Shown here in pieces: positions 7,576 to 14,636 of a DNA stretch of 20,860 bases (position 1 is its first letter; every line of letters starts with the position of its first letter). The notes beneath the pieces are model-generated. The model saw only the letters and a list, made by a program, of their open reading frames with translations. It searched no databases and was not told where the DNA came from. This DNA comes from Firmicutes bacterium CAG:238. Its GTDB lineage: Bacteria > Bacillota > Clostridia > Peptostreptococcales > Anaerovoracaceae. The position numbers and the translations under genes were made by a program. The stretch lies in NCBI GenBank assembly GCA_000435615.1, contig FR882011.1, forward strand, positions 9,972-30,831, written 5' to 3'.

Positions 7576-8937
7576 ATGAAAATTGCGGTAGTCGGCGCCG
7601 GAAAACTCGGACTGAAAATTGTCAATGCATTGGTCGGCGGAAACCACTCCATCACGGTTATCGACAAAAATGAAGCGATACTGAATAAAATCTCACAGCA
7701 GTATGATGTGCTCGTTGCCTGTGGCAACGCCAAGCAGATCAGTCTTTTAAAACGTGAGTCGATTCATACTTTCGACTTTTTGATTGCCTGCACGGACAGC
7801 GATGAGAAAAACATTGTGATTGCTTCTTTTGCGAAGAAATTGGGATGCACGAAGGTCATCGCGAGAGTCCGTGACCCGGAACATATGAATCAGATGGATT
7901 TCATCAAGGAAACGATGAATATCGACCACATCGTCAACCCGGATTTGGGTATTACACTTGAAATTTACAAATACTTAGTTGAAAAATATACACTTACAAA
8001 CGGCATTTTCTCCAGCGGAAAGGTTTCTCTCGTGCAGTTTAAGGCAAAACGCCTGCCGCGGCTGATTGACCTTTCCATGGTGGAAGTCAGCAAGGTTCTG
8101 CCGAATATGTTGGTGATTGCCCTTTCCCGAAACGGAAAAATCATCATTCCGCACGGACAGACGACAATTGAGGCCGGAGACACGGTCTATCTCATCGGTG
8201 AAAAGAATCAGATTGCTGAACTTCACCGCAAAGTCTACGAAAAAGGAAAATATACGGATTTGCAGAAGGTTATGATTGCCGGCGGCGGTAAAACGGGATA
8301 TTATCTTGCAGACAAGCTTTCTGAGTTCGGAGTTTCCGTAAAGTTGATTGAAAAGAGCAAAGAACGCTGTTACTACCTTTCCACGCATCTTGACGATGTC
8401 ATGGTGCTGCATGGTGATGCTACAGACAGTACTTTGCTTGAAGAAGAGAATCTAGATGAAATGGATGCCTTTGTCGCTGCGACGGGTCTGGATGAAGAAA
8501 ATCTTCTCCTTGCTCTAATTGCTAAACAGCAGGATATCGAGGATGTCATCGCTAAGGTAAGCCGCCAAAGCTACAAAGATTTAATTGAACGCATGGGGGT
8601 CGACATGGTGCTGAATCCGCTCGACATCGTTGCAAGTAACATTTTGCGCTACATCCAAGGCTCCAAGAGAATTATCTCCTATCTGCTGATTCAGGGGCAG
8701 GCAGAAATTATGGAGATTATCGCAAGCGAGGATATGAAGCTGGCAAATACACCTCTAAAGCATGTCAAACTTCCGGACGGTGTTCTGGTTGCTGCAATTC
8801 ACAGAGGTCCAAAGGTGATTATTCCAAATGGGGACACGGAAATTCTGGCGGATGACAAAGTCACAATTTTCTGCCTGCTTTCCGACATCGGTGAACTGGA
8901 AAAATTAATGACAACCAAACGTGGATTTTTATTATAG
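7576..8937 (+). CDS. trkA: TrkA, NAD-binding gating subunit of the Trk potassium uptake system
   Basis: Cytosolic ring-forming subunit that binds NAD(H)/ATP and gates TrkH. At 453 residues it has the duplicated TrkA architecture. RCK_N1 holds the dinucleotide motif GAGKLG at residues 7-12 and acidic D30 at the end of the second strand (TVID). RCK_C1 spans about 143-222. RCK_N2 holds GGGKTG at 236-241, with a glutamate (E259) at the equivalent adenosine-ribose position. RCK_C2 spans about 370-450. No membrane segment is present. The start is fixed by AGGAGGT 5 nt upstream. It is the first gene of an operon with two trkH genes, so one gating subunit may serve two channels. Confidence 0.95.
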   Translation: MKIAVVGAGKLGLKIVNALVGGNHSITVIDKNEAILNKISQQYDVLVACGNAKQISLLKRESIHTFDFLIACTDSDEKNIVIASFAKKLGCTKVIARVRDPEHMNQMDFIKETMNIDHIVNPDLGITLEIYKYLVEKYTLTNGIFSSGKVSLVQFKAKRLPRLIDLSMVEVSKVLPNMLVIALSRNGKIIIPHGQTTIEAGDTVYLIGEKNQIAELHRKVYEKGKYTDLQKVMIAGGGKTGYYLADKLSEFGVSVKLIEKSKERCYYLSTHLDDVMVLHGDATDSTLLEEENLDEMDAFVAATGLDEENLLLALIAKQQDIEDVIAKVSRQSYKDLIERMGVDMVLNPLDIVASNILRYIQGSKRIISYLLIQGQAEIMEIIASEDMKLANTPLKHVKLPDGVLVAAIHRGPKVIIPNGDTEILADDKVTIFCLLSDIGELEKLMTTKRGFLL

Positions 8938-8994
8938 TACAAATGAATACTATGTAATATAAAGTAAGAGTATAGAAAGGATTTTCAATAGACG

Positions 8995-10461
8995 ATGAAT
9001 GCCGTATTTAAAAACTTTATACGAATTCAAGGCGCGATTTTTTTGCTGATGGCGGCTTCTCTTTTGATTCCCCTTTTTCTTGCGTTTTACTATGATGAAG
9101 ACAGTTGCAAATTTGCTTTTTTGCTTGTAAGCGGTAGTTGTGCTCTTGCAGGCATAATTATCAGACTCGGAGTGAAACCTGCTGACGCAAAGTTCAAGGT
9201 ACGCGACGGATTTCTGATTGTATCGACAGCATGGCTTGTCTGCTCTGTAATCGGAGCTCTGCCATTCTTAATTTCCGGTGCGATTTCCTCCGCTGCAGAT
9301 GCTTTTTTTGAATCTTGCTCCGGCTTCAGTACAACAGGTGCCTCAATCTTAACGGATGTTGAAGTTCTTCCTAAGTCGATCATGTTTTGGCGTTCTTTTA
9401 CGCACTGGCTGGGAGGCATGGGAATTATCGTCTTCGTAATGGCATTGATGCCGGTATTGGGAATTAATGGACAAATTGCTGCGAATGCAGAAACACCCGG
9501 TCCGACTAAGGATAAGCTTACTGCACGATTTTCGGACACTGCGAAGAATTTATATAAACTCTATCTTGTCTTTACGCTTGTGCAGGTTGTTCTGCTGTGT
9601 CTAGGCGGAATGAGTGTTTATGACTCCTTCCTTCACACCTTCGGTTCGCTCGGCACCGGAGGTTTCTCGAATTATAATGACAGTGTAGGACATTTCAATA
9701 CTTATATACAGATTGTCATTCTTATTTTTATGATTTTGGCAGGCATGAATTTCAATTTGTTTTTTGTTTTACAGAGAAAAGGGCTTCGAAAGTTTTTGCA
9801 TGACGACGAGCTCCGCTTTTATCTTGCTGTGATAGGCATTGCATCAACTGCAATATTTATCTGCAATCAAGTCAACTCAAATTTCAAGGATACAGCACGC
9901 TCGCTTCTTGATAGTTTCTTCCAGGTTGTGTCTATTTTAACCACAACCGGATATGTGACGGATGACTATGATCTTTGGCCGACTTTTTCACGCATGATTT
10001 TATTCTGCCTGTTTTTCTTCGGCGGTTGTTCTTCTTCAACCTCGGGCGGCATCAAATGCGTTCGTGTTCTGGTCTGTCTGAAGCTGGTGCGCAGAAGTGT
10101 TTCCCTCCGTCTGCACCCGAATCGGATTGCGCCGATTACGCTGAATGAAAGCGAAGTTCCGTCAGAAGTTATCATCAATATTACAAACTTTGTTTTTACC
10201 TACATTGCTGTAATTTTTGCCGGAATGTTTCTTATTTCCGTTGATAACCTGGATTTTATGAGCACATTTTCTGCAGTTGCAACCTGCGTGGGAAATATAG
10301 GTCCGGGATTTAATCTTGTCGGACCAACTTGCAATTTTTCTGTACTCTCCGACTTTTCAACGGTTATATGTTCACTCCTAATGCTTGTGGGAAGGCTTGA
10401 GCTGATTACAGTACTGGCCCTGTTTTCAAAATATTATTGGAATTCGAATAAAACAAAATAA
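8995..10461 (+). CDS. trkH: TrkH potassium-uptake membrane subunit (copy 1)
   Basis: Integral membrane potassium channel/transporter subunit of the SKT superfamily, 488 residues with the usual hydrophobic four-fold M1-P-M2 plan. The four pore segments carry their filter glycines: STTG (112-115), GTGGF (220-224), TTTGY (316-320) and VGNIGPG (432-438). The gating-loop region FGGCSSSTSGGIK at about 342-354 is family-typical. The ATG at 8995 is the first possible start because an in-frame TAG ends at 8991; the nearest ribosome binding site, AAAGGA, is about 13 nt away, unusually far. It follows trkA by 57 nt. The motifs are standard, so this copy should be the ordinary channel. Confidence 0.94.
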   Translation: MNAVFKNFIRIQGAIFLLMAASLLIPLFLAFYYDEDSCKFAFLLVSGSCALAGIIIRLGVKPADAKFKVRDGFLIVSTAWLVCSVIGALPFLISGAISSAADAFFESCSGFSTTGASILTDVEVLPKSIMFWRSFTHWLGGMGIIVFVMALMPVLGINGQIAANAETPGPTKDKLTARFSDTAKNLYKLYLVFTLVQVVLLCLGGMSVYDSFLHTFGSLGTGGFSNYNDSVGHFNTYIQIVILIFMILAGMNFNLFFVLQRKGLRKFLHDDELRFYLAVIGIASTAIFICNQVNSNFKDTARSLLDSFFQVVSILTTTGYVTDDYDLWPTFSRMILFCLFFFGGCSSSTSGGIKCVRVLVCLKLVRRSVSLRLHPNRIAPITLNESEVPSEVIINITNFVFTYIAVIFAGMFLISVDNLDFMSTFSAVATCVGNIGPGFNLVGPTCNFSVLSDFSTVICSLLMLVGRLELITVLALFSKYYWNSNKTK

Positions 10462-10509
10462 AAATCTGCCATCAAATAATAAGCAGAATTTATAGGGGTT
10501 TACGTAGAG

Positions 10510-11982
10510 ATGAATATAAATTTTCGTGTTTTAATTAAAATACTTGGTGTCTTGGCTCTCATCGAGGGTCTCTTTCTTTTGCCGTGTGCAGCTGTGGGAA
10601 TTGTATTCAAGGAATGGGGCTCCGCAGGTGCTTTGTTTGAGGTGGGAATTTTCAGTGTCTGCATCGGCTTCGTTATCCTGACACAGTATCATTTCGATAA
10701 GATTAAGCTGCATTCACACGAAGGCTACCTGATTGCCTGTTTGAGCTGGCTTTTCTGCTCGATGATCGGTGCATTGCCGTTCTATTTTTCCGGACAGGGT
10801 TATCCCATGGTACAAAGCTTTTTTGAATCGGTTGCGGGCTTTACGACGACGGGCTGCTCGGTTTTTGATTTAGCCACAATGCCGCGCTCACTGCTCTTAT
10901 GGAAATCGGTTTCCAACTGGCTGGGCGGAATGGGAATTCTCGTACTTTTAGTTTCCATCTTTCCCGCGCTCGGAATCAGCGGGCAGGTTATCGCCTCGGC
11001 TGAAGCAACCGGACCGACGCTTGAAAAAATCGGAGGAAGATTCTCTGACACAGGCCGAGTACTGTACTTGACGTATTTATTCTTTTCTTTCGCGGAATTT
11101 GTACTCTTGGCTTTAGGCCCGCTGAGTATTTTTGACGCATTGATCAGCACTTTCAGCAGCATAAGCACTGCCGGTCTTGTAATAACACCCGCCAATGCCG
11201 CTGCTTTTGATACCGTTTATGTGAGGGCGGTAATCATGATATTTACGCTGCTTTCGTCTCTGAACTACACGCTTTTCTATTTTATGCTGCGCGGAGACTT
11301 TAAAACGGTTCTGCAAAATGTTGAGACAAAAATTTTCGCAATCATTATTATAGGCGCAACCCTTGCAATTGCTGTTTCACTAAAAATAAGCGGAACCTAT
11401 GCTTCCCTTTGGCAGGCTGTTAAGGATGCACTGTGCCAGGTGGTTGCCTTTATTTCGACTTCCGGCTATTTTGTCTGTGACTATACGCAGTGGCCGACTT
11501 TTGCAGTCATCGTGCTTTTCAGTCTTTTGTTCGTGGGTGGCTGCTGCATGTCGACTTCCGGCTCACTGAAAATTATGCGTGTTATCGTTTTCCTGAAACT
11601 GATTAAGCGCGGAATCTTTCGGCAGATTCATCCGCGGGCAGTCAAAGCGGTGGTTATCGACGGCAGAGCGATTCCGGCAGACAAAGTTTCCGCAATCACG
11701 ACGCATATCCTACTGTTCTTCGCCTTTTTCTTTTTCTCTGCCTTGGTACTGGGCTTGAACAATTTTGACCTTGAAACGACGATTTCAACCTCAATAGGGC
11801 TATTTTCCAACACCGGCATGGCGCTCGGCGAAGCAGGTGCAAGCGGCTATTTCGGTATGTTTAACAGTTTCTCACAATTTTATATGTGCTTTATGATGAT
11901 TGCCGGAAGGCTTGAAATTTACGCGGTTCTGCTGCTTTTCTCGAAGTCTTTCTGGAAAATCGACAGTGTAAGCTCGATATAA
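10510..11982 (+). CDS. trkH: TrkH-like potassium-uptake membrane subunit (copy 2, divergent)
   Basis: Second TrkH-family protein, 490 residues, aligning with copy 1 over the full length with almost no gaps (for example ALPF at 88-91 in both, GMGI, PHG/HPR blocks). The filter glycines remain, but flanks differ: TTTG (112-115), STAGL (219-223), STSGY (316-320), and SNTGMA (433-438) in place of the GNIGPG of copy 1. The gating loop reads VGGCCMSTSGSLK, losing the GG of STSGGIK. This suggests a paralogue with changed ion selectivity or gating, not a dead gene, since the frame and helices are intact. The ribosome binding site AGGGG is about 12 nt from the ATG. It is 48 nt after copy 1 and is followed by a terminator. 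Confidence 0.92.
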   Translation: MNINFRVLIKILGVLALIEGLFLLPCAAVGIVFKEWGSAGALFEVGIFSVCIGFVILTQYHFDKIKLHSHEGYLIACLSWLFCSMIGALPFYFSGQGYPMVQSFFESVAGFTTTGCSVFDLATMPRSLLLWKSVSNWLGGMGILVLLVSIFPALGISGQVIASAEATGPTLEKIGGRFSDTGRVLYLTYLFFSFAEFVLLALGPLSIFDALISTFSSISTAGLVITPANAAAFDTVYVRAVIMIFTLLSSLNYTLFYFMLRGDFKTVLQNVETKIFAIIIIGATLAIAVSLKISGTYASLWQAVKDALCQVVAFISTSGYFVCDYTQWPTFAVIVLFSLLFVGGCCMSTSGSLKIMRVIVFLKLIKRGIFRQIHPRAVKAVVIDGRAIPADKVSAITTHILLFFAFFFFSALVLGLNNFDLETTISTSIGLFSNTGMALGEAGASGYFGMFNSFSQFYMCFMMIAGRLEIYAVLLLFSKSFWKIDSVSSI

Positions 11983-11993
11983 TTGGAAGTATT

Positions 11994-12040
11994 AAAACAG
12001 ACAGTTTTGCAAGGCTTATGCATAAATCTGTCTGTTTTTT
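11994..12040 (+). terminator. Rho-independent terminator after the trk operon
   Basis: An 11-bp stem (AAAACAGACAG at 11994-12004 pairing with CTGTCTGTTTT starting at 12028) ends in a run of six T. The 23-nt loop can itself pair through TGCA/TGCA. It begins 11 nt after the trkH2 stop. Confidence 0.8.
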
Positions 12041-12086
12041 ATATGCTAAGAATAATCGGTTATTTTTGAGAAAAAGGATGATAGCT

Positions 12087-12500
12087 ATGCTCGTAAAAGA
12101 TTTGATGACAACATCGGTTTCTGCGGTCCGCCCCGATGACACAATTGAGACCGCCGTAAAAATCATGCGTGGAGAAAATATTGGAATCGTTCCGGTGTGC
12201 GACATTCAAAAGCATGTGCTCGGCGTGGTTACGGACAGAGATATCCTCATGCGTTCGGTCTCTGCCGGCTTTTCTTCTTCTGACATTCAGTCTGTCATGA
12301 CGCCGGGTGTTTTCTCTGCCGATGTGAAGGATGATATCCACGATGCTGCAATGCTTATGGCTCAAAACGGTGTCCGCAGGCTGCCTGTCGTTGAAAACAA
12401 TAAACTTGTGGGCATGCTTTCGCTCAAAGATCTCGCTAAAAAGCGCATTTTTATCGCGGAAATCGGCCATGTCATATATGAACTTTCGAATAAATCCTAA
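12087..12500 (+). CDS. Two-CBS-domain protein (putative adenylate-sensing regulatory module)
   Basis: A 137-residue protein made only of a CBS pair (Bateman module), which in other proteins binds AMP, ATP or S-adenosyl ligands. CBS1 begins VKDLMTTSVSAVRPDDTIETA and contains the VLGVVTDRDIL block; CBS2 begins SVMTPGVFSADVKDDIHDAA and ends in KLVGMLSLKDLA. The start at 12087 is chosen for AAAGGA placed about 8 nt upstream and because CBS1 begins at once; an ATG at 12078 is the alternative. No membrane segment or catalytic domain is seen. It lies 46 nt after the trk terminator and 13 nt before the next gene, so it is probably cotranscribed with that gene. A role in controlling potassium uptake is only a positional guess. 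Confidence 0.9.
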   Translation: MLVKDLMTTSVSAVRPDDTIETAVKIMRGENIGIVPVCDIQKHVLGVVTDRDILMRSVSAGFSSSDIQSVMTPGVFSADVKDDIHDAAMLMAQNGVRRLPVVENNKLVGMLSLKDLAKKRIFIAEIGHVIYELSNKS

Positions 12501-12513
12501 GATTGGGGGTTCC

Positions 12514-13218
12514 ATGAAAAAAATCCACCTTTCGCCGCTTGCCGGCATGCCGCTAATTGAATATCTCAAACAGAAGGGTTTTGAAATCTGCTTCACACAG
12601 GCACTTGCATCTGTCGCAGAGCCCGTCGCCCATCATCCGGATCTTCTCCTGTGCAAGCTCGGTATTGATGATAAGGCTCCGGTCTTTCACGGGGATGTTT
12701 CAAGGCTCGGTCCTGCCTATCCTGCAGACATCCCCTATAACGCATGCTGCACGGGGCGTTATTTCATACATAATCTGAAATATACCGCATCTGAACTCCT
12801 TGCAGCCTCCAAACAGGCTGCTCAGCATAGAAAAAAGCCCCTGCTTTGCGTTTCCGTTCCGCAGGGGTACACCAAGTGCAATATTGTCTGTGTCGATGAA
12901 GAGTCTATTATCACATCCGACGCCGGTATCGAAAAAGCCTGTTCTTCTGCGGGCATGTCCGTGCTCAAAATCCGTCCCGGACAGGTTCTGCTGCCCGGAT
13001 ATGCTTACGGTTTTCTCGGCGGTACAAGCGGCCGCATCGGCGATAAAATCGTGTTTAACGGAGACCTTTCGGCACACCCTGATTTCAATGTAATTTCTGC
13101 TTTCATCGAGTCGCGCGGACTTTCCTGTGTCTATTTTAAAGATTATCCGCTGACCGACATCGGTTCAATCATCGTTGAGCCGGATTCCGACGGATGCTCC
13201 GTCACATCAGACTTTTAG
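12514..13218 (+). CDS. DUF6873-type protein (GME-fold candidate), function unknown
   Basis: A 234-residue cytosolic protein without signal peptide or membrane segment. Start at 12514 with GGGGG about 5 nt upstream. I recognise the block order of a conserved Clostridial family annotated as DUF6873 with a guanidine-modifying-enzyme (GME) fold: HHPDLLLCKLG (40-50), YPADIPYNA (69-77), PQGYTKCNIVCVDE (116-129), ITSDAGI (133-139), GYAYGFLGGTSG (162-173), NGDLSAHPD (182-190) and DIGSII (215-220). Conserved His, Cys and acidic residues in those blocks resemble a catalytic set, but I cannot assign a substrate. It is probably in an operon with the CBS protein, and its stop overlaps that of the convergent 66-residue gene. 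Confidence 0.8.
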   Translation: MKKIHLSPLAGMPLIEYLKQKGFEICFTQALASVAEPVAHHPDLLLCKLGIDDKAPVFHGDVSRLGPAYPADIPYNACCTGRYFIHNLKYTASELLAASKQAAQHRKKPLLCVSVPQGYTKCNIVCVDEESIITSDAGIEKACSSAGMSVLKIRPGQVLLPGYAYGFLGGTSGRIGDKIVFNGDLSAHPDFNVISAFIESRGLSCVYFKDYPLTDIGSIIVEPDSDGCSVTSDF

Positions 13219-13415
13219 AAAATCTGCCCCGGCAGTTTTTCTTTTTTCTTTGGCGGAAAAGTTTTGTCAAACTCCTCGACCTCTTCTTCACTCACAAAAT
13301 AGCCCTCCGGCGTATGATAAGTTCCCGTAACGCCGCCGAGATAGCCCGGTGTGAGTTCCTTCATCAGGAAGTATGGGCAGACATTTTCTCTTGGTTCTTC
13401 TCTTCTTATATTCAT
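13215..13415 (-). CDS. 66-residue protein of unknown function, translationally coupled to tetR
   Basis: Not recognised. It is a 66-residue soluble, charged protein with one cysteine (Cys13), a Gly/Tyr-rich middle (PGYLGGVTGTYHTPEGYF) and an acidic stretch SEEEVEEFDKTF followed by a basic PPKKKEK tail. It has no signal peptide or membrane segment. Its ATG overlaps the tetR stop as ATGA, and GGAG lies about 9 nt upstream inside tetR, so it should be translated by coupling from tetR and share its control. It may be a partner or a small effector of the regulator, or an unrelated passenger. The compact composition and overlap argue for a real gene, although its 3' end carries the terminator hairpin. 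Confidence 0.7.
   Translation of the reverse strand: MNIRREEPRENVCPYFLMKELTPGYLGGVTGTYHTPEGYFVSEEEVEEFDKTFPPKKKEKLPGQIF
13217..13247 (+). terminator. Terminator at the convergent gene ends (possibly bidirectional)
   Basis: AGAAAATCTGC (13217-13227), loop CCCG, then GCAGTTTTTCT (13232-13242) form an 11-position stem with one T-T mismatch, followed by more T on the plus strand. On the minus strand the hairpin is followed by ATTTTCT-like sequence. The hairpin lies within the last codons of the minus-strand 66-residue gene. Confidence 0.65.
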
Positions 13416-14008
13416 TTTTCCATCTCCTTAAAAAATCTTTCGGCAAGCTCTTTTGCCGCCTCGCGGGCTTTCTCGTCTTCCGCCTTGTCAAAAACGCTGT
13501 ACAGCGTAAACATCGGTGCATAGAACCGCAACGCCGCAAGCTCCGGGTCGGTGCTGCCGCATTCCTCAAAAATATATGCAACATATTCCAGCGGACCGCC
13601 CGCCAAATACTGCTGATAGAGCTCCCTCATCCCCGGGTTGCGATACTGCTCAATCGTCAGCATCCTGCGAAACGCCGACGCAAACGGCTCTTCCGTCCAG
13701 TAACTGAGCTGTGCCTTGCTGTATTCAATCAGCTGCTTTAGACTTCTGTCTTTTTGTTCGACTGTCAGGGGAAGCGTATTTACCATATCCTGCGGCATGT
13801 AAAATGCCTCTGCCCGCTCGTAATCCATCTCTTCCATCCGCAGGATAATGCTGTCCAAAATATCCTGCTTGTTCGTATAATGCTTGTACAGTGCACCCTT
13901 CGTCATGCCGAGCTTTCCCGCGATGTCGCTTACGGAAACCGCTTCGTAGCCTTTCGCCGCGAACAGTTCAAGCGCCGTCTCCAAAATTTTTTCTTTCGTA
14001 TTTTTCAT
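13412..14008 (-). CDS. TetR/AcrR family transcriptional regulator
   Basis: A 198-residue dimeric repressor. Start ending at 14008 (MKNTKEKILETA) with AAAGGG about 8 nt upstream. The N-terminal helix-turn-helix is clear: ILETALELFAAKGYEAVSVSDIAGKLGMTK with recognition helix GALYKHYTNKQDIL (residues 8-53). The C-terminal ligand-binding half is all-helical and not assignable to a ligand. Its own promoter is covered by a large inverted repeat, so negative autoregulation is expected. No transporter or enzyme gene stands next to it except the coupled 66-residue gene, so either that is the target or the real target is elsewhere. Confidence 0.93.
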   Translation of the reverse strand: MKNTKEKILETALELFAAKGYEAVSVSDIAGKLGMTKGALYKHYTNKQDILDSIILRMEEMDYERAEAFYMPQDMVNTLPLTVEQKDRSLKQLIEYSKAQLSYWTEEPFASAFRRMLTIEQYRNPGMRELYQQYLAGGPLEYVAYIFEECGSTDPELAALRFYAPMFTLYSVFDKAEDEKAREAAKELAERFFKEMEK

Positions 14009-14041
14009 ATATATCCCTTTTTTGAATTTGTGCAAAAAGAA

Positions 14042-14077
14042 AACGATCGTTTACTAACATTATAGTAAACGGTCGTT
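14042..14077. promoter_or_regulatory. Likely TetR operator: 36-bp inverted repeat
   Basis: Two 15-bp arms, AACGATCGTTTACTA (14042-14056) and TAGTAAACGGTCGTT (14063-14077), are inverted copies with a single mismatch around a six-base centre. The left half includes the 12-bp perfect palindrome AAACGATCGTTT (14041-14052). The arms lie over the spacer, the -10 and the start site of the tetR promoter, the standard arrangement for repression. Two dimers binding side by side are plausible. Confidence 0.85.
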
Positions 14078-14087
14078 CACTTGTCAA
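14059..14087 (-). promoter_or_regulatory. Consensus promoter of the tetR operon
   Basis: Minus strand: TTGACA (14082-14087), exactly 17 bp, TATAAT (14059-14064): a perfect sigma-A consensus at both hexamers. Such a strong promoter fits a gene held down by its own repressor. Predicted start is near 14052, inside the operator. Confidence 0.88.
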
Positions 14088-14131
14088 GTATTTTATTTTT
14101 CGCTGTATTCCCGAACATCCTAGAGAAAGTC

Positions 14132-14587
14132 CTATAAAATTAACTCCATAGAGATATCAGACAATGCAAAATGATTCTGCGTATAGGTTATATATTGAAA
14201 TCCCAACTTTTCATATATGTGAAGTGCCGCAACTAATTGATGGTTGGAGCATAGCGTAAGCTTACTTTTTTTGGATAACTTGGCGATTTCTATTGCAGCA
14301 TTCATAAGACATGTGGCAATTCCCTGTCCCTGTGCCTCTTTGCGAACCCCTAATTTTAATATTTCAAAACTATCATCATTATTTTCCAGCATTACCATTC
14401 CTGTCGCTCTTAAATCCTCGTCAATAGAAAGCAAAATATATCCTCCGTTCTGTATGATTTCGTCCGGATGCGAGAGCATTTGAATGTCAATATCTTCAAG
14501 GATATTATATTTGTTAAGCCATTCTAACGAGATTTCAAGTAAATCTTTTTTATATTGAGACGAATACTGAATGATTTTGGGTTGCAT
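14132..14587 (-). CDS. GNAT family N-acetyltransferase
   Basis: A 151-residue acetyl-CoA-dependent acyltransferase; substrate unknown. The start ending at 14587 has GAGGAGG about 10 nt upstream. The acetyl-CoA pyrophosphate-binding motif A is seen as LGVRKEAQGQGIATCLMNAA (Q-G-Q-G-I-A, near residues 79-98), after a strand carrying ATGMVMLE. Motif B is HIYEKLGFQYI near residues 123-133. Length is normal for a single GNAT domain. The gene is visibly richer in A+T than the tetR, topB and ABC-F genes around it, which hints at separate origin. It lies 49 nt downstream of the Fic gene on the same strand and may be cotranscribed with it. Confidence 0.9.
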   Translation of the reverse strand: MQPKIIQYSSQYKKDLLEISLEWLNKYNILEDIDIQMLSHPDEIIQNGGYILLSIDEDLRATGMVMLENNDDSFEILKLGVRKEAQGQGIATCLMNAAIEIAKLSKKSKLTLCSNHQLVAALHIYEKLGFQYITYTQNHFALSDISMELIL

Positions 14588-14636
14588 AGTTTATATACCT
14601 CCTCATATATAGGGCAAATTTTACATTAAACTTGAT

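Noticed and set aside
12331..12513. N-terminal extension of the DUF6873-type protein into the CBS gene
   Set aside because: The frame is open but overlaps CBS coding in another phase; the ATG at 12514 has a good GGGGG site and begins the recognisable protein.
14041..14077. Repeat array or CRISPR-like element
   Set aside because: It is a single inverted pair positioned over a promoter, fully explained as a repressor operator.
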